NCBI GenBank assembly: GCA_026182355.1 | Contig: JAPFBL010000104.1 | Span: forward strand, 248,001 to 312,000 | Length of the DNA: 64,000 nt | Reading direction: 5' to 3' | DNA from: Hermatobates lingyangjiaoensis | Taxonomy: Eukaryota; Arthropoda; Insecta; Hemiptera; Hermatobatidae | Shown here: piece by piece, positions 32,198-44,107 of the stretch | How the letters are laid out: every line of letters begins with the position of its first letter | Numbering within the stretch: position 1 is the stretch's first letter | Position numbers and translations under genes: made by a program | Notes under the pieces: model-generated | What the model was told of the DNA's origin: nothing | The model's input: the letters and a program-made list of their open reading frames with translations, nothing else | Database searches by the model: none

Positions 32198-32290
32198 CTG
32201 TAAGTGTGTTCTTTTGATTTCTCTATGTTTCTTTGTTTATATTGAACTATATTTGTCCGTTTTGGATCGTATTTCCAACGAAAAAATTGT

Positions 32291-32355
32291 TATATATATA
32301 TATATATATATATATTTAAATATATTTTATATATATATATATATATATTTAAATA

Positions 32356-32405
<50 letters not shown>
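32291..32405. repeat. (TA)n microsatellite with TTTAAATATA interruptions
   Basis: Long TA tract following the family B fold-back. The poly Ile-Tyr ORF read across it is an artefact. Confidence 0.95.
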
Positions 32406-32409
<4 letters not shown>

Positions 32410-32624
32410 CAACATCAAAGCAACAGTAAGGGATCCGTACATTTACCTAAGATCATTCCTTCAGGTAACTGATCACTTTTCTCTGACTCTGAACAAATTA
32501 CTCCGTCTCAAGATCTTAGTTCCATTTCCTGATATCTAACTGTGGTACAGATGAGGACTTTTATTTCACATGTTTTCTGTGGAATCTTGTTACATATAGA
32601 AGTGTTGATGGCATCAAAACAAAT

Positions 32625-32650
32625 CAGGAGTGGCCTGCACTGAACTTTAC
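32625..32650 (+). mobile_element. X element, 5'-end scrap
   Basis: CAGGAGTGGCCTGCACTGAA matches the first 25 bases of X, then runs directly into the 3' end of a Jockey-like fragment. Confidence 0.45.
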
Positions 32651-32651
32651 A

Positions 32652-33092
32652 GAAGAATGACCAATGACCAACGCCCAGCGATTCTTTCTCCACACTGTGC
32701 TGCTTGTTATACTTAGCAGTTAAAGGACCAAATCCTGCTCAATTATAGTACTACTGTGATTGTGGGGTTATAATGTAAGTCTGTACTCTTTTATTTGGCT
32801 TGTCAGTTTACTTTATTTTGTGGTAGTTTGGTCTCCTTGAGTCGTGAATGAGTTGACAGTCCAGGAAGGGTTTAACCTTCTATTTTAACAACACCTCTAC
32901 GATGGATATGATTAGGGTATTATTAAGGATAGTCTTTGAACGGGAGGTTTGGATGGGTTGGAATTTTCTAATCAACAGTCTATTAGTGATTTGGTCAATT
33001 GATTCCAACCTGAGGTCTCTTTGAATATCCACTTTTCTGCCATATGAAGGTGCCCCTGCCATAAGGTGTGCACAGTTATTTTGAACTATCAG
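32652..33092 (-). pseudogene. Jockey-like RT C-terminal fragment plus 3' UTR
   Basis: IVQNNCAHLMAGAPSYGRKV and DIQRDLRLESIDQITNRLL (minus) match the 23-kb copy; the catalytic part is missing. The 3' UTR runs down to 32652, next to a scrap of X. The 5' break lies just beyond TTTTGAACTATCAGAAG, almost the same place as in the 5-kb copy. Confidence 0.75.
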
Positions 33093-33094
33093 AA

Positions 33095-33260
33095 GAATGA
33101 CAAAGATTTTTTTAACCATAACAAGTCCCAACTCGTCAGAGTATCATTGATACTGATCACTCACTGGTTTTCACAAGGTCAGTAAGACTTTGACGGAGAC
33201 CACTTGTTCTGGTTAACAAAACTTAGTGCTGTTTCTGATTTTCTTATTGTAAATTAGGCG
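33095..33260. repeat. Decayed family A fold-back
   Basis: CAAAGATTTTTTTAACCATA and GTCAGAGTATC (left, inverted) face GACTTTGACGGAGACCACTT and TCTGATTTTCTTATTGTAAA (right). The core is mutated to TTGACGG and GAA is lost. Confidence 0.5.
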
Positions 33261-33489
33261 TTAATGGTCATACATATTTTACTGTGTGTGCGTGTGTGTC
33301 TATGTTTCTATTTGTATGTTTATATTTGCGAGAATGTATGTTGCAATATAATTTTTGTTTTTTTACACGTACTTTGTGCTGTAAATTTAAATAAAAAACA
33401 CATAGATTGTTCTGGTCATAACCATAACATGCTAATAATACAGATTTCGTAGCAGAACAGTTAGATTAACAAATAATTGAAAGCAATAC

Positions 33490-33664
33490 CTGATAGTTCC
33501 ATGTACTTCTTGGAGCGTCCCAATGAATTTTCGGCTACACAGCTGTAGTTGCCAAAATCTGATGCCTGGACGTTTTTAATGGTCAGTGTATGTTTGTTGC
33601 CTCTTGTCTCCATGGATCTTCTTTCTGTTGGCTCTAGAAGGAAGCTGTCTTGATACCACACCAT
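33490..33664 (-). CDS. Ig-like domain exon of a neural cell-adhesion protein (lachesin/neurotrimin/DIP-like)
   Basis: This internal exon of 175 nt encodes the second half of an I-set immunoglobulin domain. Visible marks are the C-strand Trp (VWYQD), the TLTIKNVQ strand, the D-x-G-x-Y-x-C F-strand signature (DFGNYSC, holding the second disulfide Cys), and a G-strand ending MELSG. On the minus strand a pyrimidine-rich tract and CAG lie directly before the ATG-coded Met, and CAG/GTATTG follows the Gly codon, so the exon is phase 0 to phase 1. The first disulfide Cys must lie in an upstream exon outside this window. Proteins of this family are secreted or GPI-anchored neuronal surface molecules with two or three Ig domains. 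The apparent Met is an ordinary residue after the acceptor, not a start codon. No partner exon was recognised, so the flanking introns are long. Family assignment is firm, the exact gene is not. Confidence 0.85.
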
Positions 33665-33998
33665 CTGTAACCCAAAAAACAGTCCTCATAATGTTGCTCA
33701 ACAAAAACTTCTCAATAAGACGTAACAATAAAAAACACGAAAGCCACAAATATCAACTACGCGTTTCAAACCTCTCTATGCATAAGATTAGATCATTTCA
33801 ATGTCATAGTTTATTTATTATTTTTGAAAATACAAGTAGTAAAATCAAATGGAAAATATATTGAATAAAATAAAGAATTGATGAGGGGCCGATATTTGGA
33901 TTTTTAAATAAAATAAAAACCGATAAAAAGGAAAACTATGAAATAATCGACTTAATGTAACTGAAATAATATACAAATTCAAAAAAATATGAAAAAAT

Positions 33999-35645
33999 CT
34001 GGAGTGGCCTACACTCTACTTTACTATAAGTAACTTAATGTCAAATTTCTTGAGTATATAAAACATAACGTCTCATTTAAACATAACGTAAACATCTAAA
34101 TGGGATATGATTAAATGGAGAATGAAAACATTAATTTTTTTGGAAACAAAGTTGCACAAAACATGTAAATAACAAGAATTGTCTGAAAATCTATTCAATA
34201 AAAATTGCTTTTTTTTTCATCTGTTAAAAAACGTATATTCAAATTTACTCTGAGCGAGTGTTACCTTTTTCATGCTGTTGTACTCTGTTATACGGTTGCT
34301 TTGAATGTATATTGAGAAAACAAATTATAGTAATTATCAAGTTTTCCATACTCCATTCAAAGTCAAAATCGGCTATTCAGTATATATAAAGCTTTTATGG
34401 TTGGAAGTTTCTAATTTTTGAAAATAATAAATATCAACTATTAGACTAGAATAGTGAAAAAACTGGATATTCGTCAACAAATATAAATCCTCTTTCTTGA
34501 GGAAAGAGTCCATTCCTCACATTTCAATATCATGGTAAGATACTACAATTCACAAAGATGAAGAAACTATAACCGTTATTAAGTTTTGCTCAAGAGTGCA
34601 ATATATAGATTTATTAAAGCAGTTTATGAGACAAATCCATCATACCATGGAAGACAGAGGAAATTAATTTATGTTCGTTAGTGGTGATCTTTTACATGTA
34701 ATAATATTATTCCTCTTACATCTCTTATAAGTCAATAATATATTTTCATTTTTCCATTAGAAACATCAATTTTATCTCAGTGGATTCGCTCAAAAAATGT
34801 CTAAGCCAATGTAAACAATGTAAAAAAATACAAAAAATTCGACAAGTATAGCAGGTAATCTCTTAGTCTAGGATAAACAAAGAGTTTTTATATCGTTATT
34901 GCTCTTTTCCGTAATTGAAACTTCATGATTTTTTTTTTATTAATTGTTAATTTTTTGTTCCATTTTTGGTCAAATTTTCATTATTTTTTAATGAGCCGTT
35001 TAGCGTCAAAAAAACATTTTCTAAAAACAGAAATCGTACTGTAAAGCCCCTTTAGCGAATGTAATTTTGAAAAAAAATATCTCAATTCATTCTCCACATA
35101 ATCTTCTATTTATAGGCATAGTTTAATTGTTGTCCGTCAAACAGTATGGCTTGTATCGCTCTCACAAGGTTTGAGATTGAATTATAAGTGAAAATTTTTA
35201 CATTTTATTGAATAAAAAATATTTCCTGTTGTTTTAAAATTCTGAATATATTTTTCGGTTGTACCATTTGTAACCTTAAAGATAATGTCAACATTTCAAA
35301 ACTCTAGGGTTATCAGTTTAGGTGAAATAAATGCTTTAAAAAAAACGGTTTTTGGCAAAAAAAGTGACTTTCCCATCATGCATAATTCTTCCCAAACAAT
35401 AGGGATCTTCGTTTTTATGGGGCCCATTTTTGTGTAAAATATCAACTTGATCCATCAAAGATTCTGGACCGTAGCGTGGTAACAAGCAATGCTAACACAC
35501 TCACCCACCCACCCACCCACACACACACAGACATCATCGTAAAAACCTCATAAAACGACTTCTGGGACCTCAAAACATGTAATTCCGTCAAAATCTCGAG
35601 ATCGAATTTTTTCACGATCACTATACTTTACTTATAGTAAAGTAA
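33999..35645 (+). mobile_element. X element copy 5
   Basis: This 1.65-kb copy is complete at both ends and close to copies 6-8 outside the middle. It keeps the ACTACAATTCACAAAGATGA segment that copies 6-8 lack, and lacks part of the 5' third they keep. It has a (CCCA)n/(CA)n tract at 35502-35530 and the terminal hairpin at 35627-35645. It inserted about 330 bp upstream of the Ig exon on the minus-strand gene, inside its intron. Confidence 0.88.
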
Positions 35646-36509
35646 AAAACTATGTACAGATTAACTCAATCTAATATCAATCATAGTTTGCTATTTCACT
35701 ATAGAAGAAATGTTATCTTCTTGTTACTATTTAGTAAAACGGATTTATTTGATGATTTAAGAAATAATTGCGATTACTCTTGTAAACAATCGAGTAAATA
35801 CCTTTTAAACAAATGTTGTAACTATAAACAAAACCTCCTTTACTCTTTTACAATAAGTGTCAATTAATTGTAGAGTTTTAATTAATTTGTAGCCTTTATT
35901 TTGAGTTGTATTGCTTTTTTCATGTAAAAGAACCTTCATAATGATCAACTCTTAGACCTCATAATACGTTATATAATTATTATTAATAAAGTTTTATAAT
36001 TCAAAAATGTAGTTTGTACAAATAAACTTAATATTTTTAACCCTAAAATCCAAAAGAAGTATTGCCTCTTCAAAAACCATTTTTTTTTTTATTGTTTGTT
36101 GTAAAAAAAATGAATATTTTTAAGGATTTCCAAGTATTGACGCAACATAGGAAAAATTTTGAAATTGTTCAAAAAATAATGATGGTATGTGAATGGGTTT
36201 ACAATATCTTGTAAACAACTACAAGTGTAATAATAACAGGCTCCTGTAGCTCTTCTTACGGAGGGACGGCCTTCTGTCACCTACCACAAACTTACTATTT
36301 CCGATCTATGTTTTCATATATCCCCTCTTCAAAGCCTCCCTACACTGCTAGTGATATGGTTTAATGAAGACGTCGCGGTTATCTTACTTGCTCTAATATA
36401 ATCTTGTTCCTTACTGTACTTCCTTCTTTGGGAATATCACCTACTCAATTTTCCACAAAACCTACTATACTTCTTGAAACTGTGTTAATCATTTAGGCTG
36501 CACTAAATA

Positions 36510-36726
36510 GGATGCTTTTTATGCAGATTTGGCTTCTACCAAGCTAAGCTTGTGTATGAATAATGACAGATCTTCCGTTAGTGTGACCTTCGCGTACCAT
36601 TTAAGCCAGGTTCACAGACTCAGTTTCAATGACTGTTTAGTGATTCCTGATGCTAACACCAATGTTGGCAACCACATAGAATCTAATAACCAAGAGAACA
36701 AAGCCTTATGCGAACTATATTACTAA
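36510..36726 (+). pseudogene. Decayed PLE GIY-YIG fragment related to the 29.4-kb element
   Basis: FYADLASTKLSLCMNNDRSS, then AYHLSQVHRLSFNDCLV, parallel FYVGLTSTSLSLRMNGHRSS and NLHNLPFNDCFRV of the 30.3-kb endonuclease. The catalytic Arg has become Cys. Nothing else of the element was recognised nearby. Confidence 0.6.
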
Positions 36727-37659
36727 TAATAATGCATAAACCATTAACAGGATATATTTATAATTAAATAATAAAAAATATTTTTTTTGTTAAGAAATGT
36801 TAAAATATTTTATTAGTCAATTGAATATTTTAACATACGTAAAAAATTGAACTCAAGTAGCAATCAATGCATTTTCTCCTACCTTATTGTCAGGGCTATG
36901 AATATGAAGATATAAATGAGGCATGCTAGCGGACGTCAGGGTCTTATCTATAAAACTAAATTATTGTAATTTAGGCAGTTTGTAACTTTTGTTGATATCG
37001 AAGTTTATTTTTTCGTATGCCTGAGAAATATACATGGACAGTTTTGAATCTCCTCTACTTAATGTCTTTGCAGCGGTCCTCTACACTTATATCTATGTAT
37101 TTCCGGTAGTTACGTGAAACACACGCTGTAAAGCTTGTTTATAAGAATATACAAATCAGAAAAAAAAAGTTTAAAGTACACTCATAAATTGATTTGTGGA
37201 ATATACAATTTACTATTATTGTAAAGAATGTAGAAGATACATGAAATAATTCTGTGGAATTAATGAATTAATGTACGATAAATGAATTTAAGAATGGATA
37301 TAAAACATAGAATAAACAACGAGCGGAAATATAAATGGTAAATAAATAATAAACAGCAGTGACAAAATAGGGTAAGCAGATGATTATTCTATATATAGAA
37401 AACTGAGAGTCGACTAACTGGTACTGGTAAATCTGACAGAGGAATAAAGTAATTTGTCATTACTAATATACGCTGGCGAGGTTAGACATAGCTTTTATCT
37501 CAAGGACATTAAAAGTTTCTATAGAAAATTATCAAATATATATGTGCTACAATAGTGGATGATAAGTAAACAGGCTGGGAACAGTAGTTCTTCATTCAAA
37601 TTTAGTTGTTTACTTCCTTTTACACTTGTACTATTACACAATTACACTCTCACTCACTC

Positions 37660-37661
37660 TT

Positions 37662-37702
<41 letters not shown>
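37660..37702. repeat. (TC)n microsatellite
   Basis: CTCTCT tract with flanking TTTCTCTCTCC. ORFs across it in all frames are low-complexity. Confidence 0.92.
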
Positions 37703-37703
<1 letters not shown>

Positions 37704-37927
37704 ACATACTCTGTGCGTCTCCATGCATACACAGAAAATAAAACACACACATCCTCTACGAAAAACAAACAGTGGCACATTATTGTAAAAATATTCGTAC
37801 TTCAATCGTTTGATCTATCCAATCTAAAAATTCAATGGTTTAGAGTGATATTATGAATTTATTCACAATAGGATTAAATGAACTTAAGGGCTCTTTGTGA
37901 TACCACACAATGAAGATTGATTGTACA

Positions 37928-38130
37928 TTGGGAGTCCTAAATTTTGCATAACTCAAGTGCATTAAGAGTAGGGATCTTTAACGAGTACCTGACATCGTAC
38001 TGTCTCGGGGCCGACGTGCTCAGATTTATTCACCTCTCAAGTGAATAAGTCGAGGACCAGGTGGGTAAAAAACCCCAGGACCCATCAGCTCAGATGCGAA
38101 TACGTTAACCACTGAGCTAACCTGGCCCGA
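37928..38130 (-). mobile_element. tRNA-derived SINE (best copy)
   Basis: On the minus strand the head is GGGCCAGGTTAGCTCAGTGG, followed by TTAACG. It has a clear polymerase III A box (TTAGCTCAGTGG) and a weak B box. The body contains GGTACTCGTTAAAGATCCCT, and the 3' tail is ATTTAGGACTCCCAATGTAC. The tail recurs in several other copies here. Confidence 0.8.
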
Positions 38131-39892
38131 ACACTAAGCTGTTTTTATTTTGTCAATCTAATCAAATAGTCATAATGGAAATAATTTTAAAGAAAGTCCA
38201 AGTATAGAGATTGAAAGTAACGATTTAGCTCAAAAGGGTTTTATTTGAGCTAGCACTTGAGGAAAAAGGTGGTTTAAAGCCCTTTGAAGGCTCCAAAGGG
38301 ATTTACATTCTTATGAGGTTGGAAAATTCTGCAAAATCTTTCCTTGCATTCAAAAGTAATTTTATAAAATCTTCGTATGTAACATTTTTTAAAGAGAAAA
38401 ATAAAATAGGATTACTGTTTTTATTAATTTATAGTATAGATCATATCTTACATCTTTCCATGCAACGATCATATAAAATACATATATATTGCTTATGAAA
38501 TATACGTTTATAAAACATACAACATAAAAATTCTTGTGTAGCATATTTTAGACAGATATTGTAACGATTTTTGTACATATGTATCGAAAGATAGGAAGGC
38601 AGTTAGCAGAAGGAAGAACTGATTGAATCTGTCTCAAAAACAATGAAATCGTTTTTGAGAATGGGATACCATGACAATGCCGGAGGGCGTATGAGATATG
38701 CACTTGGATACAACCTTTGAAAGACGCTATTTAGTTTTGGTTATATTCACTAAACTCTGAAAATACAAAGAATTGTAAATGGAACAGAAGTAGACAGCAT
38801 CTTGTGTTGACGGTTGACATTGTTTTAAAAACAAGATGAGATTTAATGGGATGGGATGTTTAAATAGAAGGTGGAAAAGATGGAAGGATACGACGTCAAA
38901 GATAAACCGAAAGGTAGCCGCAGGCAATGTCTGTCATCCTCAAGAGCTTTCGAAACAAACTACCACGGCAATCAGCTACCTTCAATATGGAAACGTCAAT
39001 GTCAAACAACCTCACTATCCACTTCTTGATTAAACTTCATCACTCAGGAAACTTGGTTTTTTAATACAAATTTTATAAGTAACAACTTATAGTTATTTTC
39101 TCCATTTCTTTTTATGAAATATACATATTTCTTTGGCATTGTTTGTTGGAAACAAAACTGGGGGATTATAAAACCATATTTAAACATTATTACATCATTA
39201 ATATAAATTAAAGTTCTATGCAATTAAACTAGTGTCATTTAAAATGTTCATGGACTTAAATATTTCATGAGACGTCCACTCTTCCAGGAGTAATATAATA
39301 CCCTCCTTCAACTCTGATCCTGGGGTATATGATGAATACAACACAAAATATACATACATATTACCAAAATAAGGGTGTCTGGTGTACGTAACTTTTTGCT
39401 ACTATAGTACAGCATCATTTCATATAATAAAAAAATTCGGATTTAGTGATTTGGAGTTGTATCTAGTTATATAACTAACTTCGGTTCACTAATTTTTGTT
39501 ATATAACATTATGTTTTATAATTTTATGTTTGCTACTGTATCAATATTTTTCTCATATTAAAGTTATACAACAGTTTCTTAGTAAAGTTATAAATGAATA
39601 AGATTATGCGTTTATTTAAATGTGAATGGAAATTTCATTCATTAAAAAATACATTAAAAAAGTTTGCATATATTGTCCTATTTTCTAGTAATAGGAGAAC
39701 GAAACAGCTAACAGATGTTGCTATTAGTGAGTTTAATCCACTGTAAAATTAATTTACCTTAAGAAAAACATAAGCAAAACTTAGATGGGATATTTTTTGG
39801 TAACTAATACATTATGATATTTAAGGTTTAAAAAAAATCACTTTACTGGAAATAATTAAGAAATTGTAAATCTATTGTTACAATTGAGGAAT
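38131..39892. other. No recognisable feature
   Basis: AT-rich; short ORFs only. A small inverted sequence (CTCAAAAACAATG...CGTTTTTGAG) near 38633-38659 is the only structure noticed. Confidence 0.55.
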
Positions 39893-40120
39893 CAGGGTAA
39901 CAAGTAGCCTGCATATTTACCTCTGACCTCGTAGACCAGGGCTTTGATTCTCACTTTAGCTTGAATTCTTCATGAGAGAGGGGAAAAATGTCCGCACGTT
40001 GTCCCTTAGAAAAGATGTAAGACATGTTTTGATTCGTTAGTAAATACTCCAAACTTTTGAACATACTGTGTAACACAGCCAAGTAGGCTGATATTTTTCA
40101 GGTGGAGCTCTTTAAACACA
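39893..40120 (+). mobile_element. tRNA-derived SINE, diverged
   Basis: CAGGGTAACAAGTAGCCTGC, CAGGGCTTTGATTCTCACTT and GAATTCTTCATGAGAGAGGG follow the head and body order of the 7.5- and 62-kb SINEs. No tail is visible. Confidence 0.5.
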
Positions 40121-40734
40121 CCTGACCATGCAAAACGTCCCCTTACGAATTGCATGAACATACACACAGCCCAGTGTGCCAAAGGCCAATCTAGTGGATT
40201 CTACGACCTACATCACACAAAAATCCAATAAAAATATTCGCTAAGTAACTTACAACTGAATCATCAAGGTACTAGCCCATTCCCTCGAGAAGGTAAATAC
40301 ATCTAAAACTGAAGGTAAAACGTCGCAAGCTTCACGTTTTTGCGTCTCATTCTCGCAAAAGCAATGCTAATTTTTTCTCTATTGTTCCAATTATAGTATA
40401 TGTGCCATAAAGCGAGAATGAAGGAGTTACTTAGTGTGTATTAATTTAGACTTAAGCAGTTAGTATTGAGCCTGCATGGTGCCAGATAATTATTAAATCC
40501 CTACTCTAAATATATTTGAGTTCCGCCAAATTTAGGTCTGCTTATGTAGAATCAACCAGTTAATGCGTCTCGCCCATTGATAAAATATGTGTAAAATAAT
40601 GAACGGGTCACGCTGTCCACCACTAGAACAACACTAAAAGGCGAAAGCCTATAAGTTTGTGCATTGAAAAACAAAAAAAAAAAAGATTTTTCAATGAACC
40701 ATGACGTTTCGTTTGGAGAGTTGTTCTCAAAATT

Positions 40735-42830
40735 AACATAAATTTCCAAAATAGATTGTCTTTGATATCTATGAGAAGTGACAATAGATAAGAATAAATA
40801 ATGTAACGTCACACTGTAAACATTGATTGTAAATATTAACAATTTATGGTAGACATTGTAAAGATAACGGTAAACTAAAAACTGTTCGGTTCCTCAAATA
40901 CCCAAATTCATGAGCAATTTATTTCATTACAAAAAGGATTTCAACATAAACTAAATATAAATAAGAAATGTCTGTCTAGTTTGTTACACCTATTGGTAAT
41001 TACAAAACCATTATAATGCTTACACGCTGGTCAGTATTTATGGTTAAAGGAAAAATCAGTATAAGTACCTATAAATTCTTGATACAAATACTGCTCAATT
41101 TCACAGAAGAAAACTAAGTAGATTGAAGACTTTCAAATGATTTGTTGTTCTTCAGAAAATGGCCAATCCGTGTATGTGTTTTTTTTAAATTCTAAAAAAA
41201 TAATCTATGTTAATTACTTCAGTATACTACATGTGTATGGAAGTATAAACTTGTATTATTGAAGGCACATTTAACAATTGTAATAAGTAGAAAAGAGGTT
41301 TAATGTTAGCAAGATAAAGTGAGAGTATTTCTTTGATTAGTCATAGAAAATTAATGGCTTAATTCAATGTATCCATTCAAGAGTGATTTACAGTCACTGA
41401 AAATGCAGCATTCATGTGAAAATTGATGTTCAAGAGGGGACGTAAATTGGGAAACTAGTTTTATTAATTCTAAAAGTCTATCTTAATTAGACTCTCTGGT
41501 CAAAAGTTCTCTCAAGCCTGTATAAAAGAGGGCCTGCTGAATACTAAGGATGAAAAGAAAAGGATGATGTTTGCTACTTTTACAACCCCTTCATCAATAT
41601 CCCTAAAAAATTTATTAACGGTGTATCTCAATGAGTGAAAGGGAACGCTTTGGTATCTATGAGAAGCGATAATAGATAAGGATAAATAATGTAACGCCAT
41701 TGGAGTCACACTGTAAACGTTGATTGTAAATATTAACAATTAAGGTTGACATTGTAAAGATAATGGTAAACTAAAAACTGTAGGTATTTAAAAAGATGTT
41801 GGAGTGATACATACTTTTAATCAAATGAACGGAAATAGTATAAAAATAAATGAAAGGGCTGTGCGACCATGCATTTCACGTATAAACAAAAAGGATACTT
41901 TCCATTATAATAACACAAATTATAAATAAAAACGGAAATAAACAAGTTAGATAAAATTACATGTTGTATATTAAAAGATTTAAATCTCAAAAAATGACTC
42001 TAACACCAAACCGTTGTAGGTGCTTATCTCTGCAAAGTCCAACTTGACCACTTTAGCAATTAAATATGGTTTCCCTTAAAATAGTGTGTAATACTGAGTA
42101 ACAATAACGCAATAACGGCATGCAGTAAGCTATAAACATAGTCTACTTTACTTTATCTGTATTACTTTACTAAATATGTACAACAAATACTTGAGAGACA
42201 CCACAACAGAAGTTTCAATGAATCTTTTTTATTACATTGAATAGAAAAAAAAACTCACGCCACCAACAGTATAAAAAGTTGAATATTCATGTACCCCCTC
42301 AGTTTTATTGTGTATTAGACCAGCTTTAATGGAAAGTATTCATTATTTTTTCATTCAGTGTTACCAACTTCCATTCAGTGTTACCAACTACTAATCAGAG
42401 TCACCAACTTCCCATCAGTGTTACCAAAGTAATGCCGAAGAGCACATTAAACAATCTTCTGCTTGAAGCTTTTTTTTGTGTTTTCTAGTTGTAACTTTAA
42501 TAAAATGTAGATATATGAAGTATAAAACAACAATTTTTAACAGTGTTAGTCTCACTTCAAACAAATAGAAGTATTGTTATTACAGTTAAATAACTTAAAA
42601 ATTTAAAAGAATCGTAATGAAAGAATCAGAAATGTTGGTATTTATTTAATTCTGATTCCTAAAATACACGGTTCTTACGATTAACGATTTCAATTAATCG
42701 TCACAGTGGTAATTCTTAGCAATAAAAATAAATGAAAGAACTGTGCGACTCATGCATTTCAAGTATAAACAAAAGGGATACTTTTCATTATAATAACACA
42801 ACAATTAATATCAAAAGATTTAAATCTCAA
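40735..42830 (+). repeat. Local direct repeats, about 900-bp spacing
   Basis: Repeat P at 40765-40882 and 41657-41785 shares TATCTATGAGAAG, AGATAA, AAATAATGTAACG and GACATTGTAAAGATAA. Repeat Q at 41846-41990 and 42727-42832 shares ATAAATGAAAG, TGCATTTCA and TTATAATAACACA. Offsets are about 900 and 880 bp, so this may be an old tandem duplication of a unit of about 0.9 kb. No protein similarity recognised. Confidence 0.6.
42351..42430 (+). repeat. 20-bp tandem repeat, four copies
   Basis: TTCAGTGTTACCAACT recurs at 42353 and 42373, with variants AATCAGAGTCACCAACTT and CATCAGTGTTACCAAAG. Confidence 0.75.
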
Positions 42831-43410
42831 TTAATTATAGAAGATATATTTCAAATTGATTGACACGTATTCAATAGTTTATTGCTAAGCAGATTTTTAA
42901 AAAGGTTTTATTAAATAATAACTTGATTCAATATATAATTTTCAAAATTTAAATTAAATTATTTTTATAGTTCAATGGCAGGTTCATTGAGTGCGTGTTG
43001 GCGTTGTGCGTGATAATAGCGGTCATAACACATATCTTCTTCGGAAGTTCTGCCTTTCAGCTATGGATATAACCAGCAATACAAATGTTCATTTTTATCC
43101 TATTAAAAGATTATTATTTCAATCAGGACAACTTTCACCTTTATCATTTTATACTTTGCAATAATTTATTTCTGGTATACGAGTATTTCTTGATAATTTT
43201 ACAGCTTGATAACATCGGCATTTGGGACTTTCATGTTCCTTGCAAGAAAACTATATATAGTGCACTTTGAAGCTTTTAAGATATTATGTACTTTTTTTTA
43301 AGGTTAACAAATGATAATATAATTTTCTTTATATGTAGAAGGAAAATGAAAATGCTAGTAATACTAATTAGTAGTAATACTGTTCGACATACTCGTACCT
43401 CGTAAAGTCT

Positions 43411-43452
43411 CAGAAAAACTTTCGGGTCCGTCCGGATCCCATCTTCAAGAGC
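43411..43452 (-). ncRNA. Decayed hammerhead-like motif (family G, left end)
   Basis: The minus-strand mirror of 44588-44630 has GCTC, TTGAAGA, stem GGG/CCC and GAA intact, but the ACCGGTCGAG segment is replaced by AGTTTTTC, which removes the palindrome and closing stem I. Confidence 0.5.
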
Positions 43453-43564
43453 AACTAACTGACTGTGCATTTCATTTTCCAGTAACCTACCTACACTTGT
43501 CGTCTACATTGTGGAATCAGTGTTGTCTGTGTTTTTATTTTTTTTTTATTTTTTGCATATTTCT

Positions 43565-44071
43565 TTAATTGTTATGTTTTTTCCTTTTATTTCTTGTTTC
43601 ATTATCTATTTCGAGTTCTTTGTGTCGTCTTTTAAATATTATTAGAGTTTTTGTTAAAATGTCGGTTTGGTGGTTTGTTTGTTCATTGATTATATTGTCG
43701 GTCACTTTATGTTTGTATACTACTATTTCTTCCCATATGTTCATTCGTTGGCCTTTTTGTCCCGTCTGTAGTAAGTCCATTGTGTTTTCCATACTGTCTG
43801 GGTTATGTCCAAATTTGTTTAGGTGGTGTGCATAGTTTGATTTGTTTGTGTTATTGGTGTATTCTTTAATGTGTGCTTTGAATCTGTCTTTTAGTGTTCT
43901 TCCCGTTTGCCCAATGTAATTTTTACCACATTCTTTGCATTTAATTTTGTATATTCCGCTTTTTTCAAATTTATTATCTATGTTTTCTATTGTGTTGTTT
44001 GTGATTTGGTTTATAGTATTATTCGTTTTATAACCTATTTTTAATGAATATTTTCTCAGAAGAGTCGCAAC
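43565..44071 (-). pseudogene. PLE GIY-YIG endonuclease domain (family G)
   Basis: This is the clearest GIY-YIG in the window: GIYKIKCKECGKNYIGQTGR, then TLKDRFKAHIKEY (catalytic Arg and helix), YAHHLNKFGHNPDSMENTMD, and MNIWEEIVVYKHK with the metal-binding Glu, followed by a Lys-rich tail to the stop at 43565. The canonical GIY and YIG triplets, the CxxC and the Arg/Glu residues are all present. An in-frame stop just before 44071 (GAA-TAA-GTT) separates it from the upstream linker. The domain itself is intact for about 168 codons. Confidence 0.9.
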
Positions 44072-44107
44072 TTATTCGCTAGGTTTACCTATGTAAGTTA
44101 AAGACGC

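Larger units (their letters stand above)
31366..32248. repeat. Family B fold-back with about 390-bp arms
   Basis: Left arm 31366-31754 and right arm 31858-32248 are near-identical reverse complements enclosing a spacer of about 103 bp. Each outer end carries a perfect hammerhead-like motif; a GC-rich block with GGGCGCGCATGCGGCAACAC sits inside. Both outer flanks are (TA)n tracts. No PLE protein similarity was seen in arms or spacer; it is grouped with PLEs by motif and architecture only. Confidence 0.85.

Noticed and set aside
32214..32408. Ile/Tyr-rich ORF following the family B arm
   Set aside because: It is translation of a (TA)n tract joined to the end of a fold-back arm.
38070..38130. 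Functional tRNA gene on the minus strand
   Set aside because: The A box is good but there is no proper B box or closing acceptor stem, and SINE body and tail follow.
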